A stretch of DNA of 64,000 nt from Rhynchopus euleeides (taxonomy: Eukaryota > Euglenozoa > Diplonemea > Diplonemida > Diplonemidae): NCBI GenBank assembly GCA_963210315.1, contig OY723255.1, positions 124,001 to 188,000 on the forward strand. Direction: 5' to 3'. Of this stretch, positions 9,097 through 20,378 are shown piece by piece. The notes beneath the pieces are model-generated. The model made no database searches. It saw only the letters and a program-made list of their open reading frames with translations, and was not told the DNA's origin. A program made the position numbers and the translations under genes. The stretch's first letter is position 1. Each line of letters begins with the position of its first letter.

Positions 9097-11281
9097 GGGG
9101 GTCTTCGCTCCATCCGCCAAAAAAAACCAAAAAAAACCGGAAAAAACCCGTGAAAAAGTCGGAAAAAAAGAGTGTGGGGAGTTGGGTCCAGTTTAGCAAA
9201 GTGAGCTTATTTTTCGAAAATTGAAAAATTGGGGACACCAAAAGTCCCCAGAAAAATCTTCGACTTGGCCCGCAGAGTGATTTTTTTTGGTGAAAAACGA
9301 TTTCAACAGTTGTCCAACAGTTGCTGTACAAGACGGCACACCGTTCTCTGCGCATGGGCTGCTGCACGTGAATCATTTGGATGTCCGAGGGGCTATCGGA
9401 ACGAGGAGGGCCACGAGCCTGAACTACCCGCCAGCAGTGATCCCGTGCCAGGGCTGGCAGGGGGCCGCGGCCCCACCTCCCTTTTTCTGTAATTGTTTGG
9501 GAGGGTGGGCCGCCAGGGGTGGCATGGCCCTACCCTCGGCCCTACCTCCCGGGTCAGATTTTGGGGCTTTGGGTTCGGCCTTGTGGCCGAGTTTTCATGC
9601 GCCGCAGCGTATGAAAACCCAACGGCATGCTGGGGGCTTGATGGTGTTCATCGAAGCGCACCTCATCATGCCCCAAGCGAAGGACCATCCCCGCCTGGAA
9701 TGTGCAACATCACCAACCGGTGTGGGGACTAGCCTTCGAAGACTTTCAGGATGTTCACTACCGTGGCGGCGGCTGGGGGGCTGGATTCCTGATTTTTGAT
9801 CGAGCAGGACGACCAAAGGCAGCAACATCCGGTGCCTCTCGAATTGGGTGAAAATGTTCTGTGGCCGTGCATTCGATCCTGTTTGCATCATACCACGGGA
9901 AGTCAAGGCGGGGTTGGGCTGCACCTTTTTTCTCGCGAGCTCGGCCACCCTGTGCCCGACTTCTTTTTTGGTTTGCCCGACCCCCAGCGAGATCACTGGC
10001 AGCCAGACCTTGTTCAACATAAACAGCAGACAAGAGAGCAGAATGGAGTGTGGGGCAGCTGCCGTGCTCCCACACATAAACATCGCACCTCTCGCGCTGC
10101 CTGCACGAAAGGGACGGGTAACCTGCAGGTCACCCACAGCAGCCTACTGCCTACGTTCTATACAAGATCAGCGCCGACCACACGAAAGGCTGTTCGACCT
10201 GCGGCGCAACAACAAGCTCCGGTGGGAACAGAACTGAGCGGCAACAGGATGCAATGCAGGCCCACATCCGTTGCCCTGCGGCAAGAGCAGTCACATCGAT
10301 ATCGTTGACAGGGCCTGCCCACTGGTGTGTGACGGGGTGACCTACAGATGGTGACCTGGCCCACGGCAGAACACCTGGGTCGGGGGATGGCTGCGACTGG
10401 GCATTACCTAACTCTTCATGATGCAGGACTGCGGACAAATGGTCCAAGAGAGCAAGTATGGCTCCCGCTCAGCTCTCACTGAAGTTGAACCAGATGCAAG
10501 TGGCGGGAGGAGGAGGGGGTCCCGGGGGAGGACACACCGGGCGGCAACCCACGAGGACTGGCCCGTCCCAGTCGACAGAAGAACAAAGCAGGAACACGGA
10601 GTCACCTGAAACGACACGCTGAAGTGTGGGAGGAGGAGGCGAGCACAAAAGGGCGTCGGCTACCGCACGCCCTTTGGGCGCAGCCGACGACGACCGAACC
10701 GGCCACCGGCCGGGAGGTGCGTGTGGCGTGGGGGGCGAAGCCCCCCACGCCACACGCAGGGGGGGGGCTTCGCTCCGGGTCACTGACCCAAGCTGACCCA
10801 GATTGACCCGGAGCGAAGCCCCCCATTTTCCTAAGGTGAAAAACCCCAGGGTGACCCAAATTGACCCAAATTGACCCGGAGCGAAGACCCCCATGTTCGT
10901 TCCCATAGGAAAAAATTTGGGGTTTTTTGGCCTATTTTTGGCCATTTTCCGCTGCATTTGTTTGATTTTGGGTCGGGAAAGGTATGGCCAGGAAGTGGGA
11001 AAAATTGAGGAAAAAGTCGGAAATTTTCAGGTTTGCCCATATAAACCATGGGTCACAGATTCCGATTTTTGGGTCAGACTCCAAGTTTGACACAAGGGAA
11101 AATAGGCAAAAATTTTCACCTATTTTTGGTCACCTAAGGGGGGGGGCTTCGCTCCGGGTCACTGACCCAAGCTGACCCAGATTGACCCGGAGCGAAGCCC
11201 CCCATTTTCCTAAGGTGAAAAACCCCAGGGTGACCCAAATTGACCCAAGTTGACCCAAATTGACCCGGAGCGAAGACCCCC
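9097..11281. mobile_element. GGGGGTCTTCGCTCC element, copy A (one 390-bp unit)
   Basis: Terminal inverted repeats are GGGGGTCTTCGCTCC and its complement. The 3-bp direct repeat ACT flanks it (9094-9096 and 11282-11284). Most of its length (9097 to about 10890) reappears inverted at about 32763-34448 in copy B. Its right end holds one 390-bp subterminal unit, versus eight in copy B. No transposase ORF is recognisable; the conserved short ORFs are not domain-like. It is probably non-autonomous. The 3-bp duplication suggests a CMC- or Harbinger-like superfamily, without further proof. Confidence 0.78.
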
Positions 11282-11779
11282 ACTAAGTACTACCATTCAA
11301 CTAACTACACGGTGGGGTACGACAACCAGAGGGTAACCCTTTTAGGGAGTCAAATCGGCCGAAAATCCGAAAACGCATTTAGGTACCCTGGGCATAGTGT
11401 CATAACGGCCGTCATGGAGGGAGTGGATTTTCTGAGAATTCACTACCTCAGTTCCCGCTACCGAAATATAAAAACGGCCGTTTTCATGTTTTGTTGGCGA
11501 AAAAACGGCCGTTTTTTCCCCCCTCCTATTTTCCTTTGGAGATTCGCCTCCTGCTTACCGTACCGAGCTGAGGAAACACACTTGACAACTCCCTGTTGCC
11601 TGCACATGACATTGGGCACTGCGATTCTCTGTCGACTGTACAAAGAAAAATGGCTTCCGCCCTGCCTGTCGCTCGACAAGCAGCAGACACCCGAGAGCAG
11701 AGAGGAGTGTAGCAGCCCGGTTCGCCCCCGGGTTGTCCCAGAAATCCAGCACACCCTCGGAACGTGGTGGCCTAGTCGT

Positions 11780-12962
11780 AGATCACCCAGGCCCCGCTCG
11801 TGAACTCCCCGAAACAGAGGGGAGGTGGCACCGGGGTTCTGACACCCCTACGACTCATGCGGCCGTACGCGCTCGGGCACAGACGGCGGACCGCAAACCA
11901 GAAGGACTTCCCTGATTCCGTGCCGTCCCACCTTCTGCGCATGCGGTCGCCAGCCCAGGCCAGCTCCCCTGCCAGGGGCACTGGGGGGTCGTACTTCCCC
12001 ACCTCAGACACTTTCTCAATGTCGGTGTACACTGCGTCGACAGGGGCACGCCGTTGGCACACCCAGCTGCGCATCGCAGTACTTCTGGAGCAGCGATGCG
12101 AGGGGTGCCGTCAGGCGGACGGCGGCCTGCAGGTGGGACTCGAGCCCAGCGATTTCGTGGGCATCTCTGCCAACCGCAGAAGCGACGCACACGTAGCAGG
12201 GCCGCTGTCCTGCAGCGGGCCCGGAAGATTGTATAAATGCCCGGGGACGTGGTGCAAGGTGCAGATCCACTCAAGCGGTGCAGGTAGTGTGTGTCGGAGA
12301 GAAGCGGGATCGCACGGCCGGTGGTGCCGTCTTGCTCGCCTGCTTCTCCCTCTCAGCTGCGTCAGAGATGTGGCACAGCACATCCTTCAGCGCCAGTGCG
12401 GTCGTGAACCCATCCAGCTGGTGCTGCATATTGCCCGGGATGATCGCCCGTGCCTTCGGGAATAAATCAGCGAAGGCGGTGTCCTTCTCAGCCGGGGTGC
12501 TGTCGCCGAGATCAAGGGAAAGCTCTGTCGGAAGAGCCCTGATGCCAGTGAGCGACACCCACCTCTGCCTGCACGGTCATCCACGACACACGTGCCTTGA
12601 TTGGCCGCAACCATGTTCAGCCCCTCCTCGGGACACACTTCTTGACAGCATCATGCACCATGCCAGCCGGTGATCCGGTGAACAACGCACCCCGGGCGAT
12701 CCGAAGTTGCAAGCCTGCCACTGAGGGTATCGCACTCCGACAGCGCCAGCTGTTTCCCTGGCTCTGCACTTTCAACGCTGCGTTATTCTTCTTCTTGATA
12801 TGGCGCGGTCCGTCAAAGTGGTCCACGAAGTCTGAACTCTTCGCATCATACTTGAAGGCGCGCTCACAATGCTTGCTGCAGGGTATCCCTTGCAGTGGGG
12901 AGGCACTCCTGGTGGTGGGATCTCGCCTGCTGACCCACGCCCCATACAAAATTCCCAGGTAA
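11780..12962 (-). pseudogene. Degenerate hAT-like transposase related to the 43.6-45.5 kb gene
   Basis: Fragments in different minus-strand frames match parts of the hAT-like protein at 43634-45544. A BED-finger-like stretch (FVDHFDGPRHIKKK) lies near 12820. A segment with GKSFWFAVRRLCPSAYGRM near 11865-11925 aligns with GRGFYLSVRQLTPEGYETL of the intact gene. Frames are broken repeatedly and no continuous ORF exceeds about 220 codons. Palindromic ACGGCCGT words cluster on both sides (about 11355-11515 and 12969-13050), as expected for subterminal transposase-binding repeats. Confidence 0.5.
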
Positions 12963-13315
12963 AAAAAACGGCCGTTTTTTAAAATGCTGAAAATCAGCGG
13001 CCGTTTTTGCAAGTCCACAAAATACAAGGGAATTTTTAAAACGGCCGCTATGCAACCATGCCTGGGTACCGAATTTAGGGACCCTGGGTATCCAATTTAG
13101 GTACCCTGGGTACCTAATTTAGGTACCCAGTGGTGTGATCATATAGGGGTTCTGTGCCAGTTCTGTGCCGGTTCTGTGCCAGGTCTGTGCCAGTTCTGGG
13201 GGCCCTTCAGGAATCCTTCGAGAAATGTACCCTGGGGAAATGGTAGCTAACTTGGCCCCAACATGGGGCTGATCCTCGCAATCCTGAGGGCCTGGGGCCT
13301 CTTCAGCACCAAGTA

Positions 13316-13644
13316 CCGTATACGTAAATATTATGGAACGGGCCCATTTTTGGCCGGTCCGTTCCATAATATTTACGTTCCATAATATTTACAGGGCCAG
13401 TTGGGGACTCGGTGGTGAGGACGGCTTGCGTCAGGAATCGCGCGAAAAGTGCACGAGTAGGTCCCGTCAGGGACTCTGTATGCCGTCCGATCACCTGGTC
13501 CAAGTCCCCGAGTCGCAGAAAGCCCTGTAAATATTATGGAACGAAAAAAATCTGGAACGCCAACCCACCAGCGTTCCAAAATATTTACGTTCCATAATAT
13601 TTACGTTCCATAATATTTACGTTCCAAAATATTTACGTATACGG
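13316..13644. mobile_element. 329-bp MITE, CCGTATACG family, copy 1
   Basis: The termini are CCGTATACGTAAATATT and its complement, flanked by TA on both sides (13314-13315, 13645-13646). A second copy of identical length is at 26251-26579. The inner arms consist of repeated GTAAATATTATGGAACG words and the core has a further inverted repeat. It has no coding capacity. It sits inside the 9067-14825 composite. Confidence 0.82.
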
Positions 13645-15532
13645 TATATGGGTTTGGCGTGTGTCGGAGACTGGGAGAGTTCACTTCTTGTGACAGGGTC
13701 AGTCGGGCAGCCAACACCCACCCAGACCCAGCGGGACCCCCAGACGGTTTTTTCACAAACCCGTTCATTTGAATATTCGGAATCAGTGCGGATCGTAGTG
13801 GGGTCACTTTATTGGCGTAGGTGCCACATATCACCCCTGAAATGTGGGTCTGGTTCCAAGGCGTGGGTGGACCAACACTGCCTCTGAGGCGACACCACAG
13901 GCTCTGGAAGGGCTCGAGTGGACTGTGCTGGGCTCTCGGTTGTGGTGCACTGTGCAGTAGTCGGCACAGCCACGACCTAAAACCTCAAAGGCAGTGAGCC
14001 TGAGGAACCACACGTACACGGAATCTACATGGAACCTGATTTTCAATCACCCCAGCGTAGGGGTTTGCATTCATTTGAATAATTGAACTCCGTGCAAATC
14101 GTAGTGGGGTCACTTTTGCAGTGTAGGTGCCACACACCACCCCTGGAATGTTGGTTTGCTTCAGGTGTGGGGAAGTGACTCGCTCCCGATTGGGCCCAAC
14201 AGACAGCCGTTATGGACTGCACCTTAGGTACCTGCCACCTACCCACTGACGTGACCCAGTAGTCCCTCCCCTCTGGTTTTCCAACCCCTGTTCAGTTGAA
14301 TATTAGGAATCTGTGCGTATTGTGATGGGGTCATTTGGCCAGGGGGTGCCGATTCGCACCCATAACTGGCCTTTCGTCACTGGGGCTCACCACAAGGTTT
14401 GCTTGTGGCCTCTCGACCCACCACCGGGCCACTACAAACCTGCACGGACATTTCCTGAAGGATTGTGGACCGGTGTTATGTGCCAGTTCTGTGCCGGTTC
14501 TGTGCCAGTTCTGGGGGGTTCCATGATCACACCACCCAGGGTACCCAATTTAGGTACCCAGGAAACCTAATTTAGGTACCCCCACCCCCGAAAGTTGGTA
14601 AACCACGGCGCCAAGGGGGGGACCCTTCCGAATTTTTTTTGGGGAGGGTCTATTTTGGACGTTTTTGGACGTTTGAACCCGATTTCCACTGTTTTTGGGG
14701 TACCTTTCGGGGGTGGGGGTACCTAATTTAGGTACCCAGGGTACCTAAAAAATGGGTTACCCACAGGGTCCGACATCGGGTGTCGTACCCCACCGTGTAC
14801 GTTTATTCGACCCCCCCCCCCCCTGTAAATCTGTTGAAAACTACTGCTGTGAAGGATGTGCGCAATGTATCAGACGGCTCAACAGAATCACGGCCGTTGG
14901 GGTATTGCACTGGTGTCATTTCTCTTTCTAAATTCTTATTGTCATGTGTGCGCCAGGAAAGTGCCAACCAATGTCAACCAGGTTGGGCCTTCACTCTGCA
15001 TGCAGCTGGGAGCGGCAGGCAAGGGCTGTTTTCTGTGCCAGGATGCTGCTTCTTCTTTCAAGAGCTGTGCTCACAAACGCAGGGAACTGTCTTGAAGAAC
15101 ACCGGGGGTTCGACAAACGCCCCGTTCTTTCAACTGCACCACGTGACAGTACATTTTGCTCCGTTCATGAGATGTGCTCTTGCGGCCTTGCGGTTCATTC
15201 GTTGTGTGCACCACACGACCTGCCTTCCGTGCCACGGAGAGTGGATACGAGGCACGAAGCACAGATGGTGGGGTGCCGCACAAAGCAGAATACAAGGCGA
15301 GCTGGCATCAGGTGAGCCCGAAGGGTGGCCTGAAGACGAAACAGGCAGGCGATGGAATAACCGCCTTTGGCGCACACATTTGGTGGAAGGCGTTCGAGTC
15401 GGAAGAAATGACAAAGCAGCTGGCGGCCAAACAGAAACATTTGGTAATTTGGTTCTTCGGATGTACGAAACATGTCTGCGAGTGCAGATGGTTCTGACGG
15501 ACCGTAACGTTGACATGAGGCTTTTTTTTTTG

Positions 15533-15571
15533 AAATGCGAAGGATTCGCCAGAGGCGAACACTTCGCATTT
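15533..15571. repeat. Imperfect hairpin, copy 1
   Basis: Arms AAATGCGAAGGATTCGCC and GGCGAACACTTCGCATTT are separated by AGA. The stem has two mismatched pairs relative to the perfect version at 21806-21844. A T-run precedes it. Confidence 0.6.
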
Positions 15572-15908
15572 CCGGCTGTCCCGTTCGACTCGCTGCCCAG
15601 ACCCCCACCGGCATCATGCAGCCCTCGCAGGCACAGCATCATCCCACCTCCATTTTTCAAACGTTTGCCCAACAGGCAGGGCTGCCCGCACGGCTCGAAC
15701 CCAATACAGGAGCGGCGCCTCCAGAATTCAGAGGAAGGAAGACGCAGGGAGTTGGGGCGGGTGACAAGTCCCCCACCGCACCACCCCACCTGCAGCACGA
15801 AACCGCACGAAGATCAGAAACGGGGGACGGGGAACCTCAAGGCGGGGGTGACATGAGGAACACAGACCAGGGGGGGCGGGAAGGGGGGGGGGGGGTTTAT
15901 TGGAGGGG

Positions 15909-15991
15909 CGCCAAGCTGCGCCGTTTTTGACACCGCAGCGAATACCCCCTGTGGCTGGGGATAGCTTATACACGGGGGTAATGTAGAGTGC
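15909..15991. repeat. 83-bp segment inverted relative to tandem copy 2
   Basis: The reverse complement of this segment matches 22410-22495 while flanking sequences on both sides are collinear between the copies. One breakpoint falls within a small TTCGCTG-terminated element. Confidence 0.75.
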
Positions 15992-16158
15992 ACTTCCTCC
16001 GATATTCGTCGGTAAAAACCGCCGACCTTTGCCGAAAATTTGCCGACAGCGAAGACCCCGATCGAGGGACTTCGCTCTGAAGTGCAGCAAAGTGAGCCAC
16101 ATCGCAACATAGGTTGCAGCCTGACACACTTTGCCACAGAGTGAAGGCCCAACATATA

Positions 16159-16282
16159 GGGGTTCTTCGCTACGGGGTGGTCGTCAGTGCATTTTGGTGC
16201 ATTTCCTGTTGAATTATGATTCAATGAAATAGGTGAAAACTGACGAAGATTGACGAAGAATAACGACCAAGCGAAGACCCCC
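16159..16282. mobile_element. 124-bp MITE, GGGG(T/G)TCTTCGCT family, copy 1
   Basis: Ends are GGGGTTCTTCGCTACGGG and AGCGAAGACCCCC, flanked by ATA on both sides. It shares terminal sequence and a 3-bp duplication with the large elements at 9097-11281 and 29660-34448, so it is probably a small relative. The orthologous copy is 22658-22766. Confidence 0.72.
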
Positions 16283-16454
16283 ATATGGTGTGTTTAAGTC
16301 CCCTCGCCGGCCACACTTGCCAAGGAGACCTCCACACATCAGGCAGCATAATGTCGCCTTTTTGTGTCCAAACCCCCTTGGCTCCGACACTGGCGTTTGG
16401 AGAAGGGCTTGACACGGGGGGAGGGTGGGCGATACTGTTAATCGGTCCTGGGCA

Positions 16455-16585
16455 GTTTCACATGATGACATAACATATATCAGAAGCACACACCACGTGG
16501 CGCTGTCCTTGGCAGGACTTTGAAAGTGCCGCCTTGATATCCTTGTTGGATAGAACCCTCAGATCACACCCTCAATCAGCTGACG
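16455..16585. repeat. Dispersed repeat, inverted copy at 62130-62260
   Basis: About 130 bp matches 62130-62260 in inverted orientation, including TATCCTTGTTGGATAGAACC and the ACATATATCAGAAGCACACA region. It lies in an insertion present in tandem copy 1 but not copy 2. No ORF or terminal repeat identifies the family. Confidence 0.65.
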
Positions 16586-17967
16586 GCGATACTGTCGGCG
16601 AAGGAAGACGGCGAAGGACGTCTGACTTGGTGTGAAGCCTCAACGAAAAAACTCTTGGTGACGAAATACACAAGTCTCCTGGCTGATGAAGGTGTGGTGG
16701 TGTGATGAGTGTAAAGCACGGAACGCCTCCTCAAAACCGATCCTGAAAAATTTCCTATAACATCTTGCAATGTCTTCGAAAAAAAATAATTGTGTGTGAG
16801 TCCTTCGGACGTGTCTACCTGTCTGAAGTACAGAAAGGTGGCGGAGCATAGGAAGGGAGAGAGAGAGAAGGGCGCTGATCGTATGGCAAACGGCAGGAAG
16901 CACTTCCCTCAACACCTATCCCCTGCAGGGATTGTGTTAATTGCAAAACAAAACGGGCAGTGCGCGAATCCCAGAATCGGACAACCATTCGCTGTTCGGT
17001 AGAAACACCCTGTCCAGCAGCTGTTAAAAACAGCTCCGAACCACATCTCGTTGAGCACACACAGCAAAAGACTGTGTTGAGGCCCTGTGAAGTGGCATGA
17101 AGGTGACAATCCTAAAGCGTTGGTGGTTCAATTTCCTTCGGCACTCGGAATGGCAAGGACAAAAAAATGGAAGAAAAATAACATGCAAGGGCTATCTCAC
17201 CGCGGTGCCCTGCGGGGGCAGCGGAACAGTAGAGAGGAGAGGTCGCGAGTCGGCCAAAAAGAAAAGGAAGACGCATCCAAAATACAGCAGCAGTCTCTCG
17301 AGTCTTCCTTTCAGATGATTTTTGCATTGATCGCTTCCACCTCAACCCGTCACTCGTCACGCGTTTTTTTTTCTCGCTGGCGCTAGTGATGTCGGCTGGC
17401 AGAAAAAACACACAACAAAAAAACCCCCCCCCCCCCGCGTGTCGAGTGACCTTACCTGTCTGAAGTACAGAAAATGTGTCGGGTTGGGTGGAGCATACAC
17501 ACACACATACACATATGTTCACACAACACAGGGCAAACCGCACAAACGTGTTCACACATCCGGCATCCTATGCGAAATACCCGCCGCTCCCCGGGAGCTG
17601 TTGCGGGAACCATCTGCTCTTCCGACCCACCGAGACTCTTGCCGTATTTTCTCTACCACACGGGGTGTGTTTTACCAAAAAATCGAGCAGAAGCGGGGCA
17701 AATAGATGTGCTTCTGTCGGTGGGACTGCTGAACCGGATGGTGCAGAAAAACGATAAAGGAAAAAAAGGAACACAGCAGACGCCACTAAAAACGGGGGAT
17801 GGGAATGGGGGGACGTTGTGGTGAGAAACGCACACACCTCGACCTGTGATGGGGTGAGCCGTGGTTCTGCACTGCGGCACTTCCGTACTGCCTCCTTGAC
17901 AAGAAGCGGGCCTGCTTGCCTTGTGTTCCACTTCCTCCAGAGCACGAAGTTGCAATAGAAACACGAT

Positions 17968-19830
17968 CTAGTCGTGGCGGAAGACGTCCCTCTCGAGAGG
18001 GTACTTCTGCAGCCAGTAGTCCTCGTCCTGCCAGAAGGGGCACTCCACAAGCGGCATCACACGCCCGGACAGGTCTTCGAACAGCGGCTCGCCCGCCTCG
18101 CGCTCGACAACCTCCAGAAGCCGTTCCCCCTCATGCACCAGCAGGCCGAAGCGGAGGGTCACGTTGTGCGGCTGCACGTCGCACACGTACTTCATGAAGG
18201 GGCACACCTGGCCTCCGACGAAAGGCTGCCGCACCTGGCGCGACACGATCGTGACATTGGGGTCATCTACACGGATTGGGATGTTCCTGACGAAGCGCAT
18301 GCGCTTGGCAACGTCAAGCAGGTCGCTGTTGCCGGTCGCGATGCACACAGCGTAGGCGTCTGTGACCGTCTTGGCCATGATGAGCTTCACGATCGTTTCA
18401 CGGCTCGTTGTCGAGTCGTTCTTGATGTTGGCGAGGTGGCGCGGCCACGCGAAGAAGTTGCGGAGAAACACCTTTGTGCCTGAAGAGAACTCTCCGTCAA
18501 AAAACCGGGACCCGACGTCCACGAACACGGCGTGCGACTCGTAGTGCTTGCTGCCCATCGCAGCCTTCCAGAAGTCTTCCTTGAACTCGGCAAGGCTGCC
18601 GTAGGACCGCCCCTCCGCCTCCAACGTGGAGATGTTCTCGACGATCTCCTCCAACAGGGTGTCGAAGGAGCGCGCCTTCATGTCTGCGACGTGGCCGTCC
18701 AACAGCATCCAGCTGACGACAGTGGAGACAATCCCGGGAACGCCACCCGTAGCAAACTTCTTCTTCGCGTGCTTCGGCAGGCTCTCCACCACGACGATTG
18801 CCAGCAGGATCAGGGTGCCTGCCATGTCTGCCTTCGCCACCCGTCGTTCGAAGGTCGCGTTGGAGGTGCCCTCCAGGTTGGTGAAGTGCAGGCTCACAAG
18901 CATGTTGACAAACCACAGGCAGTACAGCGTGTACACCTTGGCGATGCGCCAGTTGGCGAGCACCCCGCACCCCACCACCAGGGAGTGCACGACGAACACC
19001 GCCCTGTGCACAGAGGCTGCGGTGGAGCCGTCGTCGATCATCGACCCCGCCCAGCACGCCGCACAGCCGAAAATGGCAGCCGCTGTGATGGTGTACAAAA
19101 CGTCCCCCAGAACCACAGGGAGGGTGCGCCTGCCTGTCAGCCTGTCGCCGTCGACGTCGCGGAAGTCCTGCGCCTGCATCGTCACAAACACCATCAGGCA
19201 CAGCAGCAGGATTGCCGTCAGGGCACGCGAGTGCAGCTCTGCCCCAGCCGTGCGCCACGCCGTCGTGAGGAGGATGTAGTACCCGGTCGCCATGAGGAAA
19301 TTCTTCCAGACGTAGCCATACGTGTTGTGCAGCACGCCTGTGCAGTAGTGCAGAAGGGCGCACAGCACCCACATCACCGACAGCACGAGGGAGCCGCACA
19401 GCCACGACCCCAGCATGTAGCATGCGATGTAGCCGGCCCACCGCTTCACGGCCTCCCCCTGTGTCAGGTCCCCGCGCACCATGATGCGGTTGGGCTTGTT
19501 CAGCCGGTCCTCCTCGATGTGGAAGATCTGCCCTGGCACGATGAATGCCAGCGTGTAGAAGATCCACACCCACAGGGTGAGCGCAGCCCTGCCCAGCAGC
19601 GGGACGTCGGAGGTGTTCTGCCGTGCCGCAACGGTGAAGACCGCGGTGAACTGGAAGAGGGTCGACGTCACGTCGTACTTCACAAACTCCTTCATGTAGT
19701 ACAGCTCGCGCATCACCGCGTCCAGCACAGGGTGGTGTGGCACCGCAATCCCCTCGGCGAAGCGCTTCGTACTGCCGTTGGGTGTGCGGCACTTCCCCAC
19801 ATCACCTCCGGGTGTCTGCATGCGGCACAT
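17968..19830 (-). CDS. UbiA-superfamily prenyltransferase with unknown C-terminal domain, copy 1
   Basis: 620 residues. Residues about 50-350 form a polytopic membrane domain. The first UbiA motif region reads GQIFHIEEDRLNKPNR (100-115); D108 and the NKPNR tail are kept, but Asn/Asp positions usual in the first aspartate-rich motif are Gly, Gln and His. The second motif is intact: D222/D225/D229 in QDFRDVDGDRLTGRRTLPV. Family members transfer prenyl groups to aromatic or polar acceptors; the substrate cannot be told. Residues about 385-620 form a soluble-looking domain I do not recognise, with Trp/Phe-rich ends (CPFWQDEDYWLQKYP). The start is the first Met after the shared 5' module; M4 is an alternative. 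Copy 2 differs at about a dozen residues. The frame is intact, so it is probably functional. Confidence 0.82.
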   Translation of the reverse strand: MCRMQTPGGDVGKCRTPNGSTKRFAEGIAVPHHPVLDAVMRELYYMKEFVKYDVTSTLFQFTAVFTVAARQNTSDVPLLGRAALTLWVWIFYTLAFIVPGQIFHIEEDRLNKPNRIMVRGDLTQGEAVKRWAGYIACYMLGSWLCGSLVLSVMWVLCALLHYCTGVLHNTYGYVWKNFLMATGYYILLTTAWRTAGAELHSRALTAILLLCLMVFVTMQAQDFRDVDGDRLTGRRTLPVVLGDVLYTITAAAIFGCAACWAGSMIDDGSTAASVHRAVFVVHSLVVGCGVLANWRIAKVYTLYCLWFVNMLVSLHFTNLEGTSNATFERRVAKADMAGTLILLAIVVVESLPKHAKKKFATGGVPGIVSTVVSWMLLDGHVADMKARSFDTLLEEIVENISTLEAEGRSYGSLAEFKEDFWKAAMGSKHYESHAVFVDVGSRFFDGEFSSGTKVFLRNFFAWPRHLANIKNDSTTSRETIVKLIMAKTVTDAYAVCIATGNSDLLDVAKRMRFVRNIPIRVDDPNVTIVSRQVRQPFVGGQVCPFMKYVCDVQPHNVTLRFGLLVHEGERLLEVVEREAGEPLFEDLSGRVMPLVECPFWQDEDYWLQKYPLERDVFRHD

Positions 19831-19959
19831 TGCAAGATGATGTGTGTGCGGTGTGTGTGGGATATATCTGTTGGTTGTGGTTCATAGCACGGGGGCAGAG
19901 GCTGTTGTTGGTGGCAAGGCAAGGCAAATCGTGCCACGCAGAGGGCGGGCTCACCGCTC

Positions 19960-20376
19960 GTGCGTGTGCATGCTGCTGAGGCGGGGGTATGGGCGGTGCG
20001 GGGAGGGAGGGTGGGGGACTGCCGGCCGTATGGCAAGACGCCCTGTCCTGGGCTGTGCCGAGGCTGGAATAGGGCTGAATTGCGGCACTTACTCGTAGCA
20101 CACCGATGGCATGCCATGCATTGCCCATCAAATTTGCCGATAAGGGGAAATCGTTCGTATTCGTGGGTTTGCCGTCTCGGGAATGCAACAAGAATCACTT
20201 CCTATTGTGGGTGATGCAACCCTGGGTGGGGTTACACGTGCCTGTGTGGACAACAGCGATGTGATAAGTCCTCATAACATGCGAGGGGAACCCACGTGCC
20301 AAACATGAAAAGCATGAAAAAGATGGAAAAGAAGGGGAAATCCAGAAGCTGATGAAAAGAGATAGTTTCTGGGAAA
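19960..20376 (-). promoter_or_regulatory. Shared 5' module upstream of UbiA copy 1
   Basis: Homologous to 8670-9064 and 25838-26248, in the same orientation and at a similar distance from the start codon. Conserved words include TGGCATGCCATGCATTGC and GTGATAAGTCCTCATAACAT on the plus strand. A pyrimidine-rich minus-strand tract lies near 20305-20345. It ends at the TA where the 714-bp MITE is inserted. Confidence 0.55.
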
Positions 20377-20378
20377 TA

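Larger units (their letters stand above)
9067..14825. mobile_element. Composite pogo-type element with nested insertions
   Basis: The ends are inverted repeats of the form CAGGGGGGG(G)n-TC(A/G)AATAAACGTAC. They are flanked by TA on both sides (9065-9066 and 14826-14827), the duplication expected for Tc1/mariner-pogo elements. Sequences just inside both ends also match in inverted orientation (ACGGTGGGGTACGAC at 11307-11321; its complement at 14784-14798). A homologous site lacking this element survives at the end of the 714-bp MITE (reading GCATTAAATC), which confirms the target TA. Nested inside are a 2185-bp element, a degenerate hAT-like gene, a 329-bp MITE and many TTTAGGTACCC motifs. No intact pogo transposase is inside it. 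Confidence 0.72.
14828..17967. repeat. Intergenic block of the UbiA tandem unit, copy 1
   Basis: This block is homologous to 21095-23852 and partly to 26582-27480. It separates a shared 5' module from the next UbiA gene. Substitutions between copies fall mostly at amino-acid-changing positions in every open frame (for example the conserved 79- and 107-codon frames at 14856 and 15174), so I treat it as non-coding. It contains a hairpin, a flipped 83-bp segment, a 124-bp MITE, and two insertions missing from copy 2 (about 16435-16955 and 17282-17680). The part next to 17968 should be the UbiA 3' UTR. Confidence 0.7.

Noticed and set aside
14856-15497. 79- and 107-codon frames conserved among the tandem intergenic blocks
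   Set aside because: The first looks like a secreted Cys-rich peptide, but copy differences in the second are all amino-acid changing and in-frame stops separate the two; conservation reflects recent duplication.
18532-19887. 431-451-codon frames on the opposite strand and in an alternative frame of both UbiA genes
   Set aside because: Shadow frames of a GC-rich gene; His/Arg-rich with no domain.
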